Shown here one piece after another: positions 23,150-39,600 of a DNA stretch of 64,000 bases. Source of the stretch: Chiua virens (Eukaryota; Basidiomycota; Agaricomycetes; Boletales; Boletaceae). Made by a program: the position numbers and the translations under genes. Numbering within the stretch: the first letter of the stretch is position 1; each line of letters opens with the position of its first letter. The notes under the pieces are model-generated. The model was not told where the DNA came from. It saw only the letters and a list, made by a program, of their open reading frames with translations, and searched no databases. Where the stretch lies: NCBI GenBank assembly GCA_019787685.1, contig JAHNUO010000014.1:248001-312000 (forward strand), given 5' to 3'.

Positions 23150-24330
23150 TGCAATGCAACCACAGTGGTGGTGGGACGCTCGCGGTACCGTCAGCATCGT
23201 CGTCGCCGTCATCGACATGGTGATCGGTGGCATGTACTTGCATCGCCGCCGACTTCCTCGTTGGTTGTGGTGGTGGCGCACATAATCGTTGGGGTTGTTG
23301 TCCTCATCATCCTTGCATCCTCGTGTTGTTGTCAGCGCTGTCCCGCGTCATTGCATTTTCATTGTCCTCATATCCTCGCGTCGATGTGGTGGCACGGTCC
23401 ATGCTGTCGCCGTCGCCATCGTTGCGGCGGTAGACTGCTGTCGTGTTTCCATCCTCGATGTCATCGCGGGACCACGTTGGTGGTAGTGGGGCTGATCCCG
23501 TTGTCATCGGTGATGGTGTACTGACTTTGTCCATTGGTGGTGGTGGCTCGCAGTTGTGTTGCTGCGCCCTCGATGTCGTTGTGGCGGTGCATCCAAGTGC
23601 CAGGCCGTCACTGTGGTCTGTCGGTGGTGGCATGCTGTTGCGTCGCCCTCGCCCTCGTCGTAATGGCGCGTTGCTGCCGTCCTCGTGATGGTTGCATGTC
23701 GCTGCACCGTTGTCGTTGTCCCCACGGTGGTGGCACACCATCGGTGGTGGTGGGGGGCACGCATTGGCGCCGCCATCGTGACGGCGTGTCGCTGCCATTG
23801 TCATCAACGTTGCTGTGGTGGCACAACGTCGCCGTCGTGGTGGTGAGTCGTTGTCGTTGTCGTTGCGGTGTGGCACGCTGTTGCGTCGCCCTCGCCCTCG
23901 ACGTCGCTGCCGTTGTCGTGGGTGGTGGTGCCACGCCGTCGTGGTAGTGGCGGTGGACATCGCTGTCGTGCAGTGAGGAGTCGTCGTCGTTGTAGTGCGG
24001 CACTGTGCTGTTGCGTTGCCCTCGCCCTCGCCCTCGTCGTCGTCATCGTCGTCGTCGTGACAGCGTGTTGGTGCCATCCTCGTCGTTATGGCATGACGCT
24101 GCTGCCGCCACTGTCATGGTGGTGCCACTTCATTGTCATTGTCGATGTGGTTGTAGTCTTTGTCGTCGTCACAGTCGTCGTTGTCATTGTGGCGGCATAC
24201 CGTCGTGTTTTCCTCGCCCTCGATGTTATCGTTATGGTGGTGGTGGTGGGCTTGGTGGCATGGCACTGGCCTCGCTGTGTCACCGTAGTGGTTATGATGG
24301 TGGTAGCGTGTTGACGTGGTAGCGTGCAGC
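23150..24330. repeat. 1.2-kb low-complexity GTC/GTG triplet tract
   Basis: The + strand is a degenerate mixture of gtc, gtg, gcc and cgt triplets with strong strand asymmetry (few A on +). Phrases such as ctcgccctcg and gtggtggtgg recur. Long ORFs in all frames (up to 256 codons) are simple His/Thr/Arg or Val/Arg/Cys runs and are not believable proteins. No constant period was found by eye. Confidence 0.75.
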
Positions 24331-25052
24331 TGCGCCACCATACCCGTACAAATCCCTGGGGGAAAAAAGGGGGGAGAGAAGCAGTGCCCATAAACATACG
24401 GGATCACTCACCTTTGGAATTTGGAGGAGAGGGAAGCAATAAACAATTGATAAAGTGCCTACTGGTCCTAGTGTTGGCGAGACGTTGAATTAGGGATCGA
24501 ATGCTAGTCACATGATCATTTTGCTTTGCAAAATTTCAGCGAAGTCCATTCATTACCTCAGCCTCCCTTTCCGACCTCAATATCAATGTTGACTCGATGA
24601 TGCATGATCGTGATGGACGACACCACAACGCGACGCAACACGACGTGATGTGCCACACTGACAACGACAACGACGCGACACGACGCGACGTGCCACAACA
24701 ACAGCAACAATGACGACGCGTCCACCTGTCTCGTCAGTTGGTCACCAACCTCCTCCCTCTCCACCACCACGGACCCAGACGACGCAGGTATCCATGCACT
24801 CAGTGGCCTGCTTGCTATGGCAGTAGTACTTTTTGTCCTTGTTATACTTAATCTGTTTGTCGATTGAATAACTCCACGACAATAGTAGATTTTCTTAATT
24901 AACTACCTTTATAACTACTCAAAGGCAACTGAAGATGCGGATGAGTTGTAGATATGTAGCATTATATGTTATTATGACTATTATGTATACTTTATATGTC
25001 GATATGTATAACTTAGTAATGATTATGGTGCGAGCTTTTTCCTGATGTCAAG
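24331..25052. other. gene-free; second triplet patch and AT-rich DNA
   Basis: 24590-24730 holds acgacg/acaacg triplets, the reverse-complement type of the tract at 23150-24330. 24830-25030 is AT rich with no ORF. Confidence 0.5.
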
Positions 25053-25249
25053 TGTAGTACTCTGTAGCACATTTTGTATGAAATTGGCTACATAGTGCTC
25101 TGTAGGCTACATAGAATGCCTTGTACTACCCTCATCAAGGACACTTTGAGAGTTCGTCCTGTGACAATGTGAATTGGATCAACCAACACTCATCCAAACT
25201 AGAATCGGACAACGTACATGAGCTTCGTGGAAGGACGATGGGGTACTCG

Positions 25250-25552
25250 TCAACATTCGGCACCGTGTGTGTCCTGTCCTGTGCGTTGAACGCGGCATCC
25301 ACCATCCACTCCATCCGTTTCATCGTCGGACTCGATTGTGAGGTCAATTGGGTTCTCAATCGACCCTCCCAGTGGTACCTCTGGCTCAGACTCGGAATCG
25401 GATGCCATGGTGAGGTCGATCGGGTTTTCTGGCCCCGACCCTGGCGCTACTGCTGTTGGGCGTGTTGGGACCCTCATCACAGGCAGGGTTCCCCGCCTTC
25501 TGTTAATTGGCCGGGGAATTGGCCGCCGCTTCCATTGCTTCGTCCGGGACAT
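25250..25552 (-). CDS. small protein with two SUMO-interacting motifs, left copy
   Basis: Identical to 40642-40944 on the other arm; described there. Confidence 0.5.
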   Translation of the reverse strand: MSRTKQWKRRPIPRPINRRRGTLPVMRVPTRPTAVAPGSGPENPIDLTMASDSESEPEVPLGGSIENPIDLTIESDDETDGVDGGCRVQRTGQDTHGAEC

Positions 25553-26174
25553 GGTTTGGTGATGTTGAATTGGAGATGTTGGAACGTCGAAGAAATCTTG
25601 ACAAGGTCCTATTTAACGAATGCGAGTGGACCTCGATCACATCCACACTTGACCACCCCGCCGCATTAGGAATAAGACTCAAGACTCGGAGAGACAATAG
25701 ACGCCTGTGTCGGCTATAAATTGGAGTACGACTGAATCAGGCAGTGAATGGATGGAACGTTTGGGGACGGATTTCCACCAGTATCTGGCACTGCCTTGCG
25801 TGATTTACGGTAACTATCGTTAGCAGATTTGCAGGATACACTATAGCAAGTATCTACTGGTGTTGCCGCATATCCGCATAGCACACATGAATAAATTTGC
25901 AAATTATCACTCACGGCATTGCAAGATACATAATGCTTTGTTTTGCAATACAACTCATAAGATCTTAAGACTTTGCGCCCACCGCCCGCCGACCGACGCT
26001 TTGCAAGGTCTCCCAACTTGTTTGTTTTGCAATACAACCAACGAAACCCGATGTTTGTGCCGACATTTTGCAAGATACTGTATATCTCCCCGCCCGCCTC
26101 CCGACATTTCATGCTCCCACTGTTGTTACTAGTAAGGGTGCCGGTGTCCGATGCCAGTAATATTATCAACTTAC

Positions 26175-29100
26175 TGAACTTCATCCCTTGGAACAATTCC
26201 GACTTGACTTCGACCGAAACGGCACTTGGTCCTTGATACTGCGGCAAGACCATCGGCTGCGAGAGTGGTTTATAAATGTAAATGAGAGATTGGCAAATAT
26301 TTTAGTACCAACCTTCTTTGCGGTCTTTTTTCTTTTTTTCTTTCGATCGTCGAAACTGCGACCACACGATCATGATTGCCAGGAAACAATATATGACAGA
26401 TACACACCCTTGCATCCTTTCCCATCTTTCTCTTGCGCTCCGAGTGTACAGCTTCCAAAAGAGCTGGCATGGTTGAGTTTATAGCAAGTGCACAGAAACG
26501 AGGAAACAGACCTGACGCAGTCATGCAGTCATCGATCCCGAGGTCATCTCGAATAGATAGAGTTCGAGGAAAACGCACGGTAAAGCCGAGGTGGTACTGA
26601 TCTGCAAAAGATGAATCCCGAGGTCAATAAAGGTATCCAGACAAATGTTAAATCACCAGTGCTAGTTATCTCGGCTGCCTTGACTCTCAGTATGAAGGAA
26701 CTTCCAGCGTGTCAGACAAAAAAATCAGAGGAAGTTTAGAACCATACTCTGCAGGTTCAATGTAAACATCGCCCTTATCGTCATGGCTGCGCTTTGCAGT
26801 TTGCAGAAAGTGTAAGGATCGGAACTTCCGCACCCGGCTACCGATCTGGTCCGGAAGGCTCATCGCCCTCCCGCGTAGCTTTTCATTTTATTTGTCATCG
26901 TTATTCAGCCTAATTAATCAGTCGTTTCTAAGCTCACCATTTCCTATACATTTCATAGCCTTTTCTCCTTCGTAATATAAACTACTTTGTACAATCCGTG
27001 TCATCATCATCATCAGTATCGGAATCCGATCCAGATCGTTCCAGTCCAATCCGAAGTCTTCCGACGTTCCGCACGCTTTCCGATTCCGCCGATTCCGCAC
27101 GTTTTCCGACTCGTCTCGTTCTCTGACGCACGCACGCGTTCACTATTTCTCGCCCACTCACCAAACCAACTCCGGCTCAGTCTCCTTCCCCTACGCACTC
27201 GCATTCGCCTTCCTCGTTTCGCCAGCGCAGCGGAACGTGCCCCTACAAAAGTCCAGAGGATTTTTAGGATCCCACTGTTTCCAAGGCTTCTCTCGTATCC
27301 AAACGTAGTCCGCAAAGCTGCTATACCTGGAGAGTACCTTGGGATCATGTGACGGGGCCCAAGAACCAGAACTGCTAACCTTGGCTCGTCGTCGTCTGCA
27401 TGTCGATCGTCGAGTACGGCGCATATTAGCGTAGATACACTACCCGATCGCTTTCTAGTTCCATAATTTCCCGCTGTTGGTCCCTTGAGCAGATTCAGTT
27501 CACGGAACATATAATGCTTACCAACGACGAGCACGTCGACTGTTTCCCCCAGATCGTCCTGACAATGAAGAAGAATGAGTATACTGTGCTAGGGGTTTTG
27601 GAGAGAGGTATACCATATACTCCGGTTTCACTTTGATCCAGTCCTTGTTACGTCCATTGAGTGTATAAACCGAGTCGGGGTGCTTCAGAATGAGACCTTC
27701 TCCTCTGGCAGCCATGACCTCGCCCATTCTTTGCCTTACGTCCTTGGCAGTTTTACCTTCAAACTCGACCATGAACTCTATCCGCCCGGAGATTTCTTGG
27801 ATCCAAGCGTGTAGATTCCGTTTTCGGAACTTTAGAGATTTGTTGTGAAGAGACATGCCATTGAGATATAGCAAATCGAATACTTTGACTGGAGGGGAGG
27901 AGGATCAACGAACAACAACACGGTTCTAAAACCCAAGCCGCGTACAACACAGTCTTGGGTTGTGCTCCGCTTTGGACTTATCTAGACATGAAATATAAAT
28001 GCTTCTGAACTAAATACATACTGAACACGCACCGAGTGCAGCAGTCTTCAAGGTTCCGAACGGAAATTTTCGTTCGGACACAGGATCCCATACCAACATT
28101 TCCCCGTCCAGAATGATTCTGTGATCCTCGTTCGTAAGGACCAGATGATTTGTAATTGCACACTTACTCTTCGACCCGCTCATCAAATGCAGCGTCGATA
28201 TGCGGAGTTAGACTGCCTTCTCCAACGTATTTTCCATACAGGCCGATGTAATCTTTTCCTTTCCTATGCCAGACGTAAGAGCAGACCGGAACGGTGACCT
28301 ATAACCTCACCTAGAACAGCAAAAATACTCATTGCCGCGTCTGTGTAGCTGTATGCGCTCCCCATCGAGTCTTTCTTCCACGATGTTCCACGATGAATTT
28401 ACGACCCTGAATTTCTTCGACAGATTCTTCAATCCTGTTTTTTGGTCGTTTGCAAAGCATGGGCGCGAAGGCTCTTAATAATTGAATGGCTTTATCCTGC
28501 CATTACATGAACTGAGTCTGAAGAAGGTCAATACAGATCATACCTCTGCCTTGAGCCTACGCGTTGGATCTGACAGCTCCCAAGCGACCTTCTTAAGGTC
28601 TGAGCATGTGTTGAGCAAATCTTCAGCATCGGGATGAAACACAGAGAATACAGTTATTTCCTTGACCGATATGACCATATCTGACGTACTATTATCACCA
28701 ACGCGTGTCTTTATCTTGAAGAAAACAACGAACCTTTGAGGATAATACGAACCATCCATTTCTGTTCTTCAGCTGTGGAGCGATTGTAGATACGTTGGAG
28801 GATTTTGGATTGCACGTCTCTGCACGCAAACATTAGTGCACCGCCCTTGAAACCCCAAAATCATTTACTGTTTTCCGATGTTCTTAGACAGTTCATCGAG
28901 TATGCCATTCAGGTCATCAACAGACAACGATCCTTCGACTACCGAGGAGCGCTTGCTCTCGACCTCGTATAACACGTTGGAGAAATCACCGGATCCTGAC
29001 TAGGACTAGCCTCAGACGAATTTCCCAGAAGGTCTCTTCCAGTTCAGAAGTCGACTCGCGTCGGGGTCTTTCATCCCGAGCGGGATAAGCTTGATGTAGG

Positions 29101-29513
29101 CCTTGGCGAGGTTCTTCTCCTTCAAACCATACACCGCACGCCCACGATCTTTCTGTATATCCTTGAACCACTCCTCTTGTGGAGATATATTTAAGGAACA
29201 TACCTGAGGGATAATGAGGCGCAGAACGGTAATAAAGATCGTGACCGATTTGTTCCCTCCAGCGCTATGCCGCGAGAGTGAAACCGTCAATGTCGGTAGG
29301 ATATAGACAGCGAGCGACTTACATTAAGCCAAGCATCAAGAAGACGCCTTCGACGTCCCGGCTTGCGCTCAGTGGATAACTTGGCAAAGAGACCAGCAAG
29401 GACGGAAAAAGGGCGCTGCCTTTGTTCTGGGGTGGTGCTTGGTAAATGGTGTCTTCACTTATTGGTTCAGATGAACCCGAACGGGAGGATGGCGCTGGTG
29501 TCGGCTGCATCAT
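26175..29513 (-). pseudogene. DNA ligase IV, left-arm copy (broken)
   Basis: Mirror copy of 36681-40019, with the same breaks: a duplicated 10 bp at 28376-28395, Arg in place of the catalytic Lys at 28370-28372, and the stop cluster near 29010. The only base difference noticed between the copies (27021) lies in this gene, near the intron that precedes the FLQTAKR block. Full description under the right-arm copy. Confidence 0.85.
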
Positions 29514-29660
29514 TGTATTAGATTCTTGGGCGCGCAAGGTGAGTGACCTTGTTCAAATGACTCGAACGCGTGGATCATACGGGACGCGTTGTTTATATTT
29601 GTTTGGAGTAGTGATCTGCGTAGTATCACCCAAGGAACCTTGAACTACCGATTCCTTCTC

Positions 29661-30149
29661 TCAACATCCTCGCAGCACTGGACCCAGTTGCAAGGCCCTC
29701 CACCCCCCGCGCAAGCAAATCCCACCCCATCCAAACCCCGTGGATTGGCCTCCGCCCGCATCCATCATGAGTGCAGCCTTGATGGAATCCAGTCCATTCA
29801 CCGCTTCGAGGCCCACCGAACATGCCCTTTGAAATGATCGGCTCGACCGTGGATGAGTACAGTTTGTGAAGTTTGTCCACCGCAGACATGACCTTGTGGT
29901 TTGCAAAGTAACGTTCACTGGCATAAGGACGGAGAGCCGTGTACGAGCCTGGAACCGGTTTCTATCAGTCTCGTGAAAAGGCGCTGTGGACACTACTGAC
30001 CTATATCCCCACCATGCTTCAGCGTCTGATCGATACAACGAGCGAGACATTCGACATCACCTAATCCTAGGTCAAGCCCTTGTCCTGCGAGAGGATGGAT
30101 GGTGTGTGCCGCATCTCCTATGAGGACGGTACGACTGCCTGCTCCTTCA
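29661..30149 (-). pseudogene. COQ6 3' part, cut at the inner breakpoint
   Basis: Carries only the last exons (TVLIGDAAHTIHPLAGQGL and the C-terminal block), identical to 36045-36533. It is severed at 30149, so the FAD-binding N-terminus is lacking. Upstream, at 30353-30420, lies a diverged copy of COQ6 exon 1 in the same orientation, separated by about 200 bp of unrelated sequence. Confidence 0.85.
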
Positions 30150-30352
30150 ATGGAGATCAGGGAACAGCCCCGGCTGATCATCGTTCTAAGGGACGAAGTC
30201 AACCTCCTCCAGCCTTTGTCTTGCATGTTCGCGATCCCGCCGTCTGGAGTGTCTCTTCTGAGCGCGTAACGAATCCGCCGACTCCTGTTGCATACGCGGA
30301 GAGTCTACATGTACCACCCTTACATTTTGCCGAGGGCGTGCAGGATGCCTAC

Positions 30353-30420
30353 TCTTCGTTGGCACGAAATACGGCCGAGGACCCTCCTTGACAGTGAACG
30401 TTGCATCATGTACATAGCAT
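30353..30420 (-). repeat. diverged copy of COQ6 exon 1 start
   Basis: Reads ATGATGCAACGTTCACTGTC and continues ggagggtcctcggccgtatt, against ATGATGCAACGTGCACTGTC at 34674 in the intact orientation. About 60 bp match with a handful of substitutions, after which the sequences part. In this copy the reading frame hits a stop after about 29 codons. Confidence 0.7.
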
Positions 30421-30601
30421 GGCCACCTTTTTCGATCACTTCTCGGCCTGCTTACTATATTTAGTAAGCAAGACACCAATCGCCTACTCAAATAAACATG
30501 TCAATGCCGAAGCCCAGCGGAGTTGGAAGTATTAGTAGCTGTCATTTGCCTGAGTGTAGTGAGATCTAGTAAATGACAAGTAATTATGTAGACCTAATCT
30601 A

Positions 30602-33164
30602 CTACTGCATCTTTTCAAGATTGGCCAATAAAGTTTCAGGGATGACTCGATGGCTGCGATAACGTTTCGCTGCCCAGGCAGCCTGAGAACCATTCAAACC
30701 ATGTCTGTATGCATCAATAAATCTTCGAGATCGCATTGCAAAGCTAAAAGTTGATGAACCAATATAAGTGACATTTACAATTTCAACATTGACTCGGAGA
30801 AACATACCGTCGCATTGTGGTAAGTGGAACTGTGGCAAGTGATGAGACCACATTCCGTTCAAGATCAGCCTCCTTAGATGAGGGGGGGTATTGACGATAA
30901 ATCCGCTTTGCATATCCCCAGCACATCTCAATGAAATTGAGTTCACAATGGAATTTAGGCAAGAATATCACACGGAACCCACGCTCACGACACCGAGTCT
31001 CCAATAGAGACTCAATATGTGCAAAATCTGGCTCGTTGTAGAGCATGCGGCGGCAGCAACAGTCCTTCTGGCCAGCCTTGCACTTGAACCCCTTGCATTC
31101 AGCAAGGAGACCCGTCGTATTGTAGCCTCGTTCTTGAAGAATTTGCTACATTCCTTTGAACCAACCAGCTTGGGGATGACCAGGGGGGAAATAGAGTGGC
31201 TGGAGATCACCGTTTTGAAAGCGAGCAGGTGCCATGGAAATTTTAGTTTTCTGTGGCTTGCCATTTGAGCCAAAAACAGTGTTGCCATCTTCACCCAGCA
31301 TTGTGATATTGACACCCCAATGCTGTGCAGGTTTTTTCGGCATCGATCGTGCAGATAATGCATCATCTGCACGTTTGAGATGTGTTGTGGCGTTATCAAA
31401 GATGAAAATATGATCTTCATCTGGGTAATCGGTCTTAAGGATATCCATAGCACATGTTACATGCTTCAAGATCTCCTCACTGGAAAAATAGCCATCCCGT
31501 GCCATCCCGACCTCGAAGAGAACATGTGCAGACTGTTTCCCATCACGCGATTGAAGGAACCCATAATCCGCTGACACAAAATGTGCAACTATCAATGAAG
31601 CACCCTCTCCCTTTGGCTGGGGGAGAGCGTCCTCCTCTTCATGGACCCATCTTCGCTTTCGACGATCGTTTGCATAAAATATTGACTTGTCATGGAACCA
31701 AAGAACAACTCGGCGAGAATTGGGAGAAAGAGGGGGGGAATCTTCGCAGGTGAGGACATCAGTTTTCCAGCTGCGGAAACGAGGCTCTAGACTTGTCCAT
31801 GCAGGAATAAACTTTTTTTGACGATATTCCACCACATCTTCCCGCTCATGTCCATCAACGTATTGCCTTCTTTGTTCCTCCCTCCATCGGTAACCCAGAC
31901 GTTGCAGCCACCGTTATTTTTTCAGGTGATGGTGCTTTCTGACTGATGGATCATCCAGATAATGCACGATGTCCAGTGCACGAATATATTTGCCAACACT
32001 TTGTAAATGGAGCTTAATATCTGCAGCCAGTTCCTCGTTCTCGATCCGTGAAACCCGATGGCCATGTTGACGAACTGGAAGACAGGTACGATCTTGAATA
32101 TATTGCTTTGTCCAGCGTCGCAATGATCGGGCAAGCCATTTCCCCCTCTCCAAACCACATGCCGTTTGGAAAGCAGCCTTGATCCACTGTCCACCAAAAG
32201 GATTATGCTTGTTCTCGATGTCAACATAGAGAGCAAGAAATTTTTTCATTGCTCGGATGCGCTCTTCGAGAGTGGGGCTAAGCTTTGGGTCTTGGTATCC
32301 AGTTCCATCTTTCCTCGGTGGTTTAAGGACCCTGCGAAGATCCACTAATGCTTCCTTTGCAGATTCAACAGTTGGGGGACGACGAAGCTCCCAACTGAAG
32401 TCTTGAGCACTACCGGCCACATTATCCCCATGATCGTCCTTCTCGTTGTGGCTATCACCTTCGGAGACAGTTGTGTCATCCAGGTCAGGGTGTATAGTTT
32501 CATCTTGACAGCCTGAGTGCGTGCGAACAGAACCTTCGGCGAGTTGATCTGTTCTGGCATTATCAGTGCAACTTAGCTCGGATTGTTCATCCTCAGCAGG
32601 CTCCTCAAAGATCCCAGTTCCTCTAAATGGGACACTCAAGTATTCGCGCCATCGAAGACCTCGTACAGCCACCAGATCATCCTCGTCATCGAAGATCTCC
32701 TCGCAATGCATTGCCCGGAAAGTATGCTTTGAGTTCACATAAGCCTGAGGATGAAGAGGTTCGGCAATGGACTCCTTAGTGGTGGGTGGGGTAATGTTGT
32801 CACCATTGGCCAAAGTGGACAGGACATTTCGAAGCTCCTGGGGCTCAGACCAGCCTTGAGGTTCAAGTTCAGATGCCAGTACAGATGATGTATGACAGCT
32901 CGAGTAAGTGACATCTCTAGCTTCTGTAGTAATGACGGTGCTAATGAAAGGCTACATGCAAGGACTATATGTCAGCATCCCGCCGAGCATTGGTTGCTGT
33001 CTAAAGGACAATGCAGAACTCACCGGTGCGCTCTCCTCCGAGTCCCCTGATTGGTTGTGCGCAGCCATGGTCTCATCCACCTCCCAGTGCTTCAGTCGCT
33101 TGACTTCACGAGCCACTGCCAGATTAGAAATCTGAGCTGTGTGGCTGCGTTTTCGCCTTGCCAT
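30602..33164 (-). pseudogene. DDE transposase (Tc1/mariner-like), two stops
   Basis: Exon 1 starts at the ATG at 33164 (MARRKRSHTAQISN). An intron (GTGAGT...TGTAG) follows at about 32950-33023, and a long exon runs to about 30802. It contains an acidic N-terminal region, a helix-turn-helix-like segment (RWLQRLGYRWREEQ; YVDGHEREDVVEYR) and the catalytic region with FDNATTHLK and the acidic FHCELNFIEMCWGYAKR. A small intron (GTATGT...TTTTAG) leads to the last exon ending SHRVIPETLLANLEKMQ. This family is common in Agaricomycetes. Two in-frame stops, TAA at about 31911-31913 and TAG at 31146-31148, break an otherwise continuous frame. The element sits inside the spacer of inverted repeat 1; its terminal repeats were not found. 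Confidence 0.8.
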
Positions 33165-36533
<3,369 letters not shown>

Positions 36534-36680
36534 GAGAAGGAATCGGTAGTTCAAGGTTCCTTGGGTGATACTACGCAGATCACTACTCCAAACAAATATA
36601 AACAACGCGTCCCGTATGATCCACGCGTTCGAGTCATTTGAACAAGGTCACTCACCTTGCGCGCCCAAGAATCTAATACA

Positions 36681-39600
36681 ATGATGCAGCCGACACCAGC
36701 GCCATCCTCCCGTTCGGGTTCATCTGAACCAATAAGTGAAGACACCATTTACCAAGCACCACCCCAGAACAAAGGCAGCGCCCTTTTTCCGTCCTTGCTG
36801 GTCTCTTTGCCAAGTTATCCACTGAGCGCAAGCCGGGACGTCGAAGGCGTCTTCTTGATGCTTGGCTTAATGTAAGTCGCTCGCTGTCTATATCCTACCG
36901 ACATTGACGGTTTCACTCTCGCGGCATAGCGCTGGAGGGAACAAATCGGTCACGATCTTTATTACCGTTCTGCGCCTCATTATCCCTCAGGTATGTTCCT
37001 TAAATATATCTCCACAAGAGGAGTGGTTCAAGGATATACAGAAAGATCGTGGGCGTGCGGTGTATGGTTTGAAGGAGAAGAACCTCGCCAAGGCCTACAT
37101 CAAGCTTATCCCGCTCGGGATGAAAGACCCCGACGCGAGTCGACTTCTGAACTGGAAGAGACCTTCTGGGAAATTCGTCTGAGGCTAGTCCTAGTCAGGA
37201 TCCGGTGATTTCTCCAACGTGTTATACGAGGTCGAGAGCAAGCGCTCCTCGGTAGTCGAAGGATCGTTGTCTGTTGATGACCTGAATGGCATACTCGATG
37301 AACTGTCTAAGAACATCGGAAAACAGTAAATGATTTTGGGGTTTCAAGGGCGGTGCACTAATGTTTGCGTGCAGAGACGTGCAATCCAAAATCCTCCAAC
37401 GTATCTACAATCGCTCCACAGCTGAAGAACAGAAATGGATGGTTCGTATTATCCTCAAAGGTTCGTTGTTTTCTTCAAGATAAAGACACGCGTTGGTGAT
37501 AATAGTACGTCAGATATGGTCATATCGGTCAAGGAAATAACTGTATTCTCTGTGTTTCATCCCGATGCTGAAGATTTGCTCAACACATGCTCAGACCTTA
37601 AGAAGGTCGCTTGGGAGCTGTCAGATCCAACGCGTAGGCTCAAGGCAGAGGTATGATCTGTATTGACCTTCTTCAGACTCAGTTCATGTAATGGCAGGAT
37701 AAAGCCATTCAATTATTAAGAGCCTTCGCGCCCATGCTTTGCAAACGACCAAAAAACAGGATTGAAGAATCTGTCGAAGAAATTCAGGGTCGTAAATTCA
37801 TCGTGGAACATCGTGGAAGAAAGACTCGATGGGGAGCGCATACAGCTACACAGACGCGGCAATGAGTATTTTTGCTGTTCTAGGTGAGGTTATAGGTCAC
37901 CGTTCCGGTCTGCTCTTACGTCTGGCATAGGAAAGGAAAAGATTACATCGGCCTGTATGGAAAATACGTTGGAGAAGGCAGTCTAACTCCGCATATCGAC
38001 GCTGCATTTGATGAGCGGGTCGAAGAGTAAGTGTGCAATTACAAATCATCTGGTCCTTACGAACGAGGATCACAGAATCATTCTGGACGGGGAAATGTTG
38101 GTATGGGATCCTGTGTCCGAACGAAAATTTCCGTTCGGAACCTTGAAGACTGCTGCACTCGGTGCGTGTTCAGTATGTATTTAGTTCAGAAGCATTTATA
38201 TTTCATGTCTAGATAAGTCCAAAGCGGAGCACAACCCAAGACTGTGTTGTACGCGGCTTGGGTTTTAGAACCGTGTTGTTGTTCGTTGATCCTCCTCCCC
38301 TCCAGTCAAAGTATTCGATTTGCTATATCTCAATGGCATGTCTCTTCACAACAAATCTCTAAAGTTCCGAAAACGGAATCTACACGCTTGGATCCAAGAA
38401 ATCTCCGGGCGGATAGAGTTCATGGTCGAGTTTGAAGGTAAAACTGCCAAGGACGTAAGGCAAAGAATGGGCGAGGTCATGGCTGCCAGAGGAGAAGGTC
38501 TCATTCTGAAGCACCCCGACTCGGTTTATACACTCAATGGACGTAACAAGGACTGGATCAAAGTGAAACCGGAGTATATGGTATACCTCTCTCCAAAACC
38601 CCTAGCACAGTATACTCATTCTTCTTCATTGTCAGGACGATCTGGGGGAAACAGTCGACGTGCTCGTCGTTGGTAAGCATTATATGTTCCGTGAACTGAA
38701 TCTGCTCAAGGGACCAACAGCGGGAAATTATGGAACTAGAAAGCGATCGGGTAGTGTATCTACGCTAATATGCGCCGTACTCGACGATCGACATGCAGAC
38801 GACGACGAGCCAAGGTTAGCAGTTCTGGTTCTTGGGCCCCGTCACATGATCCCAAGGTACTCTCCAGGTATAGCAGCTTTGCGGACTACGTTTGGATACG
38901 AGAGAAGCCTTGGAAACAGTGGGATCCTAAAAATCCTCTGGACTTTTGTAGGGGCACGTTCCGCTGCGCTGGCGAAACGAGGAAGGCGAATGCGAGTGCG
39001 TAGGGGAAGGAGACTGAGCCGGAGTTGGTTTGGTGAGTGGGCGAGAAATAGTGAACGCGTGCGTGCGTCAGAGAACGAGACGAGTCGGAAAACGTGCGGA
39101 ATCGGCGGAATCGGAAAGCGTGCGGAACGTCGGAAGACTTCGGATTGGACTGGAACGATCTGGATCGGATTCTGATACTGATGATGATGATGACACGGAT
39201 TGTACAAAGTAGTTTATATTACGAAGGAGAAAAGGCTATGAAATGTATAGGAAATGGTGAGCTTAGAAACGACTGATTAATTAGGCTGAATAACGATGAC
39301 AAATAAAATGAAAAGCTACGCGGGAGGGCGATGAGCCTTCCGGACCAGATCGGTAGCCGGGTGCGGAAGTTCCGATCCTTACACTTTCTGCAAACTGCAA
39401 AGCGCAGCCATGACGATAAGGGCGATGTTTACATTGAACCTGCAGAGTATGGTTCTAAACTTCCTCTGATTTTTTTGTCTGACACGCTGGAAGTTCCTTC
39501 ATACTGAGAGTCAAGGCAGCCGAGATAACTAGCACTGGTGATTTAACATTTGTCTGGATACCTTTATTGACCTCGGGATTCATCTTTTGCAGATCAGTAC

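Larger units (their letters stand above)
25053..30149. repeat. large inverted repeat 1, left arm (5,097 bp)
   Basis: Every position x matches the complement of 66194-x in 36045-41141. One difference was noticed (27021 G against 39173 T; the complement would be C). Outside the edges the sequences differ at once (25052 against 41142; 30150 against 36044). Contents: SIM protein, LIG4 and the 3' half of COQ6, all on the - strand. Confidence 0.97.

Noticed and set aside
23307..24077. 256-codon ORF on the - strand (His/Thr/Arg/Asp runs)
   Set aside because: It lies in low-complexity triplet DNA where all frames stay open; no domain or splice structure.
30150..30345. Coding link between the exon-1 copy and the COQ6 3' part on the left side
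   Set aside because: Frames in this 200 bp contain stops and do not resemble COQ6.
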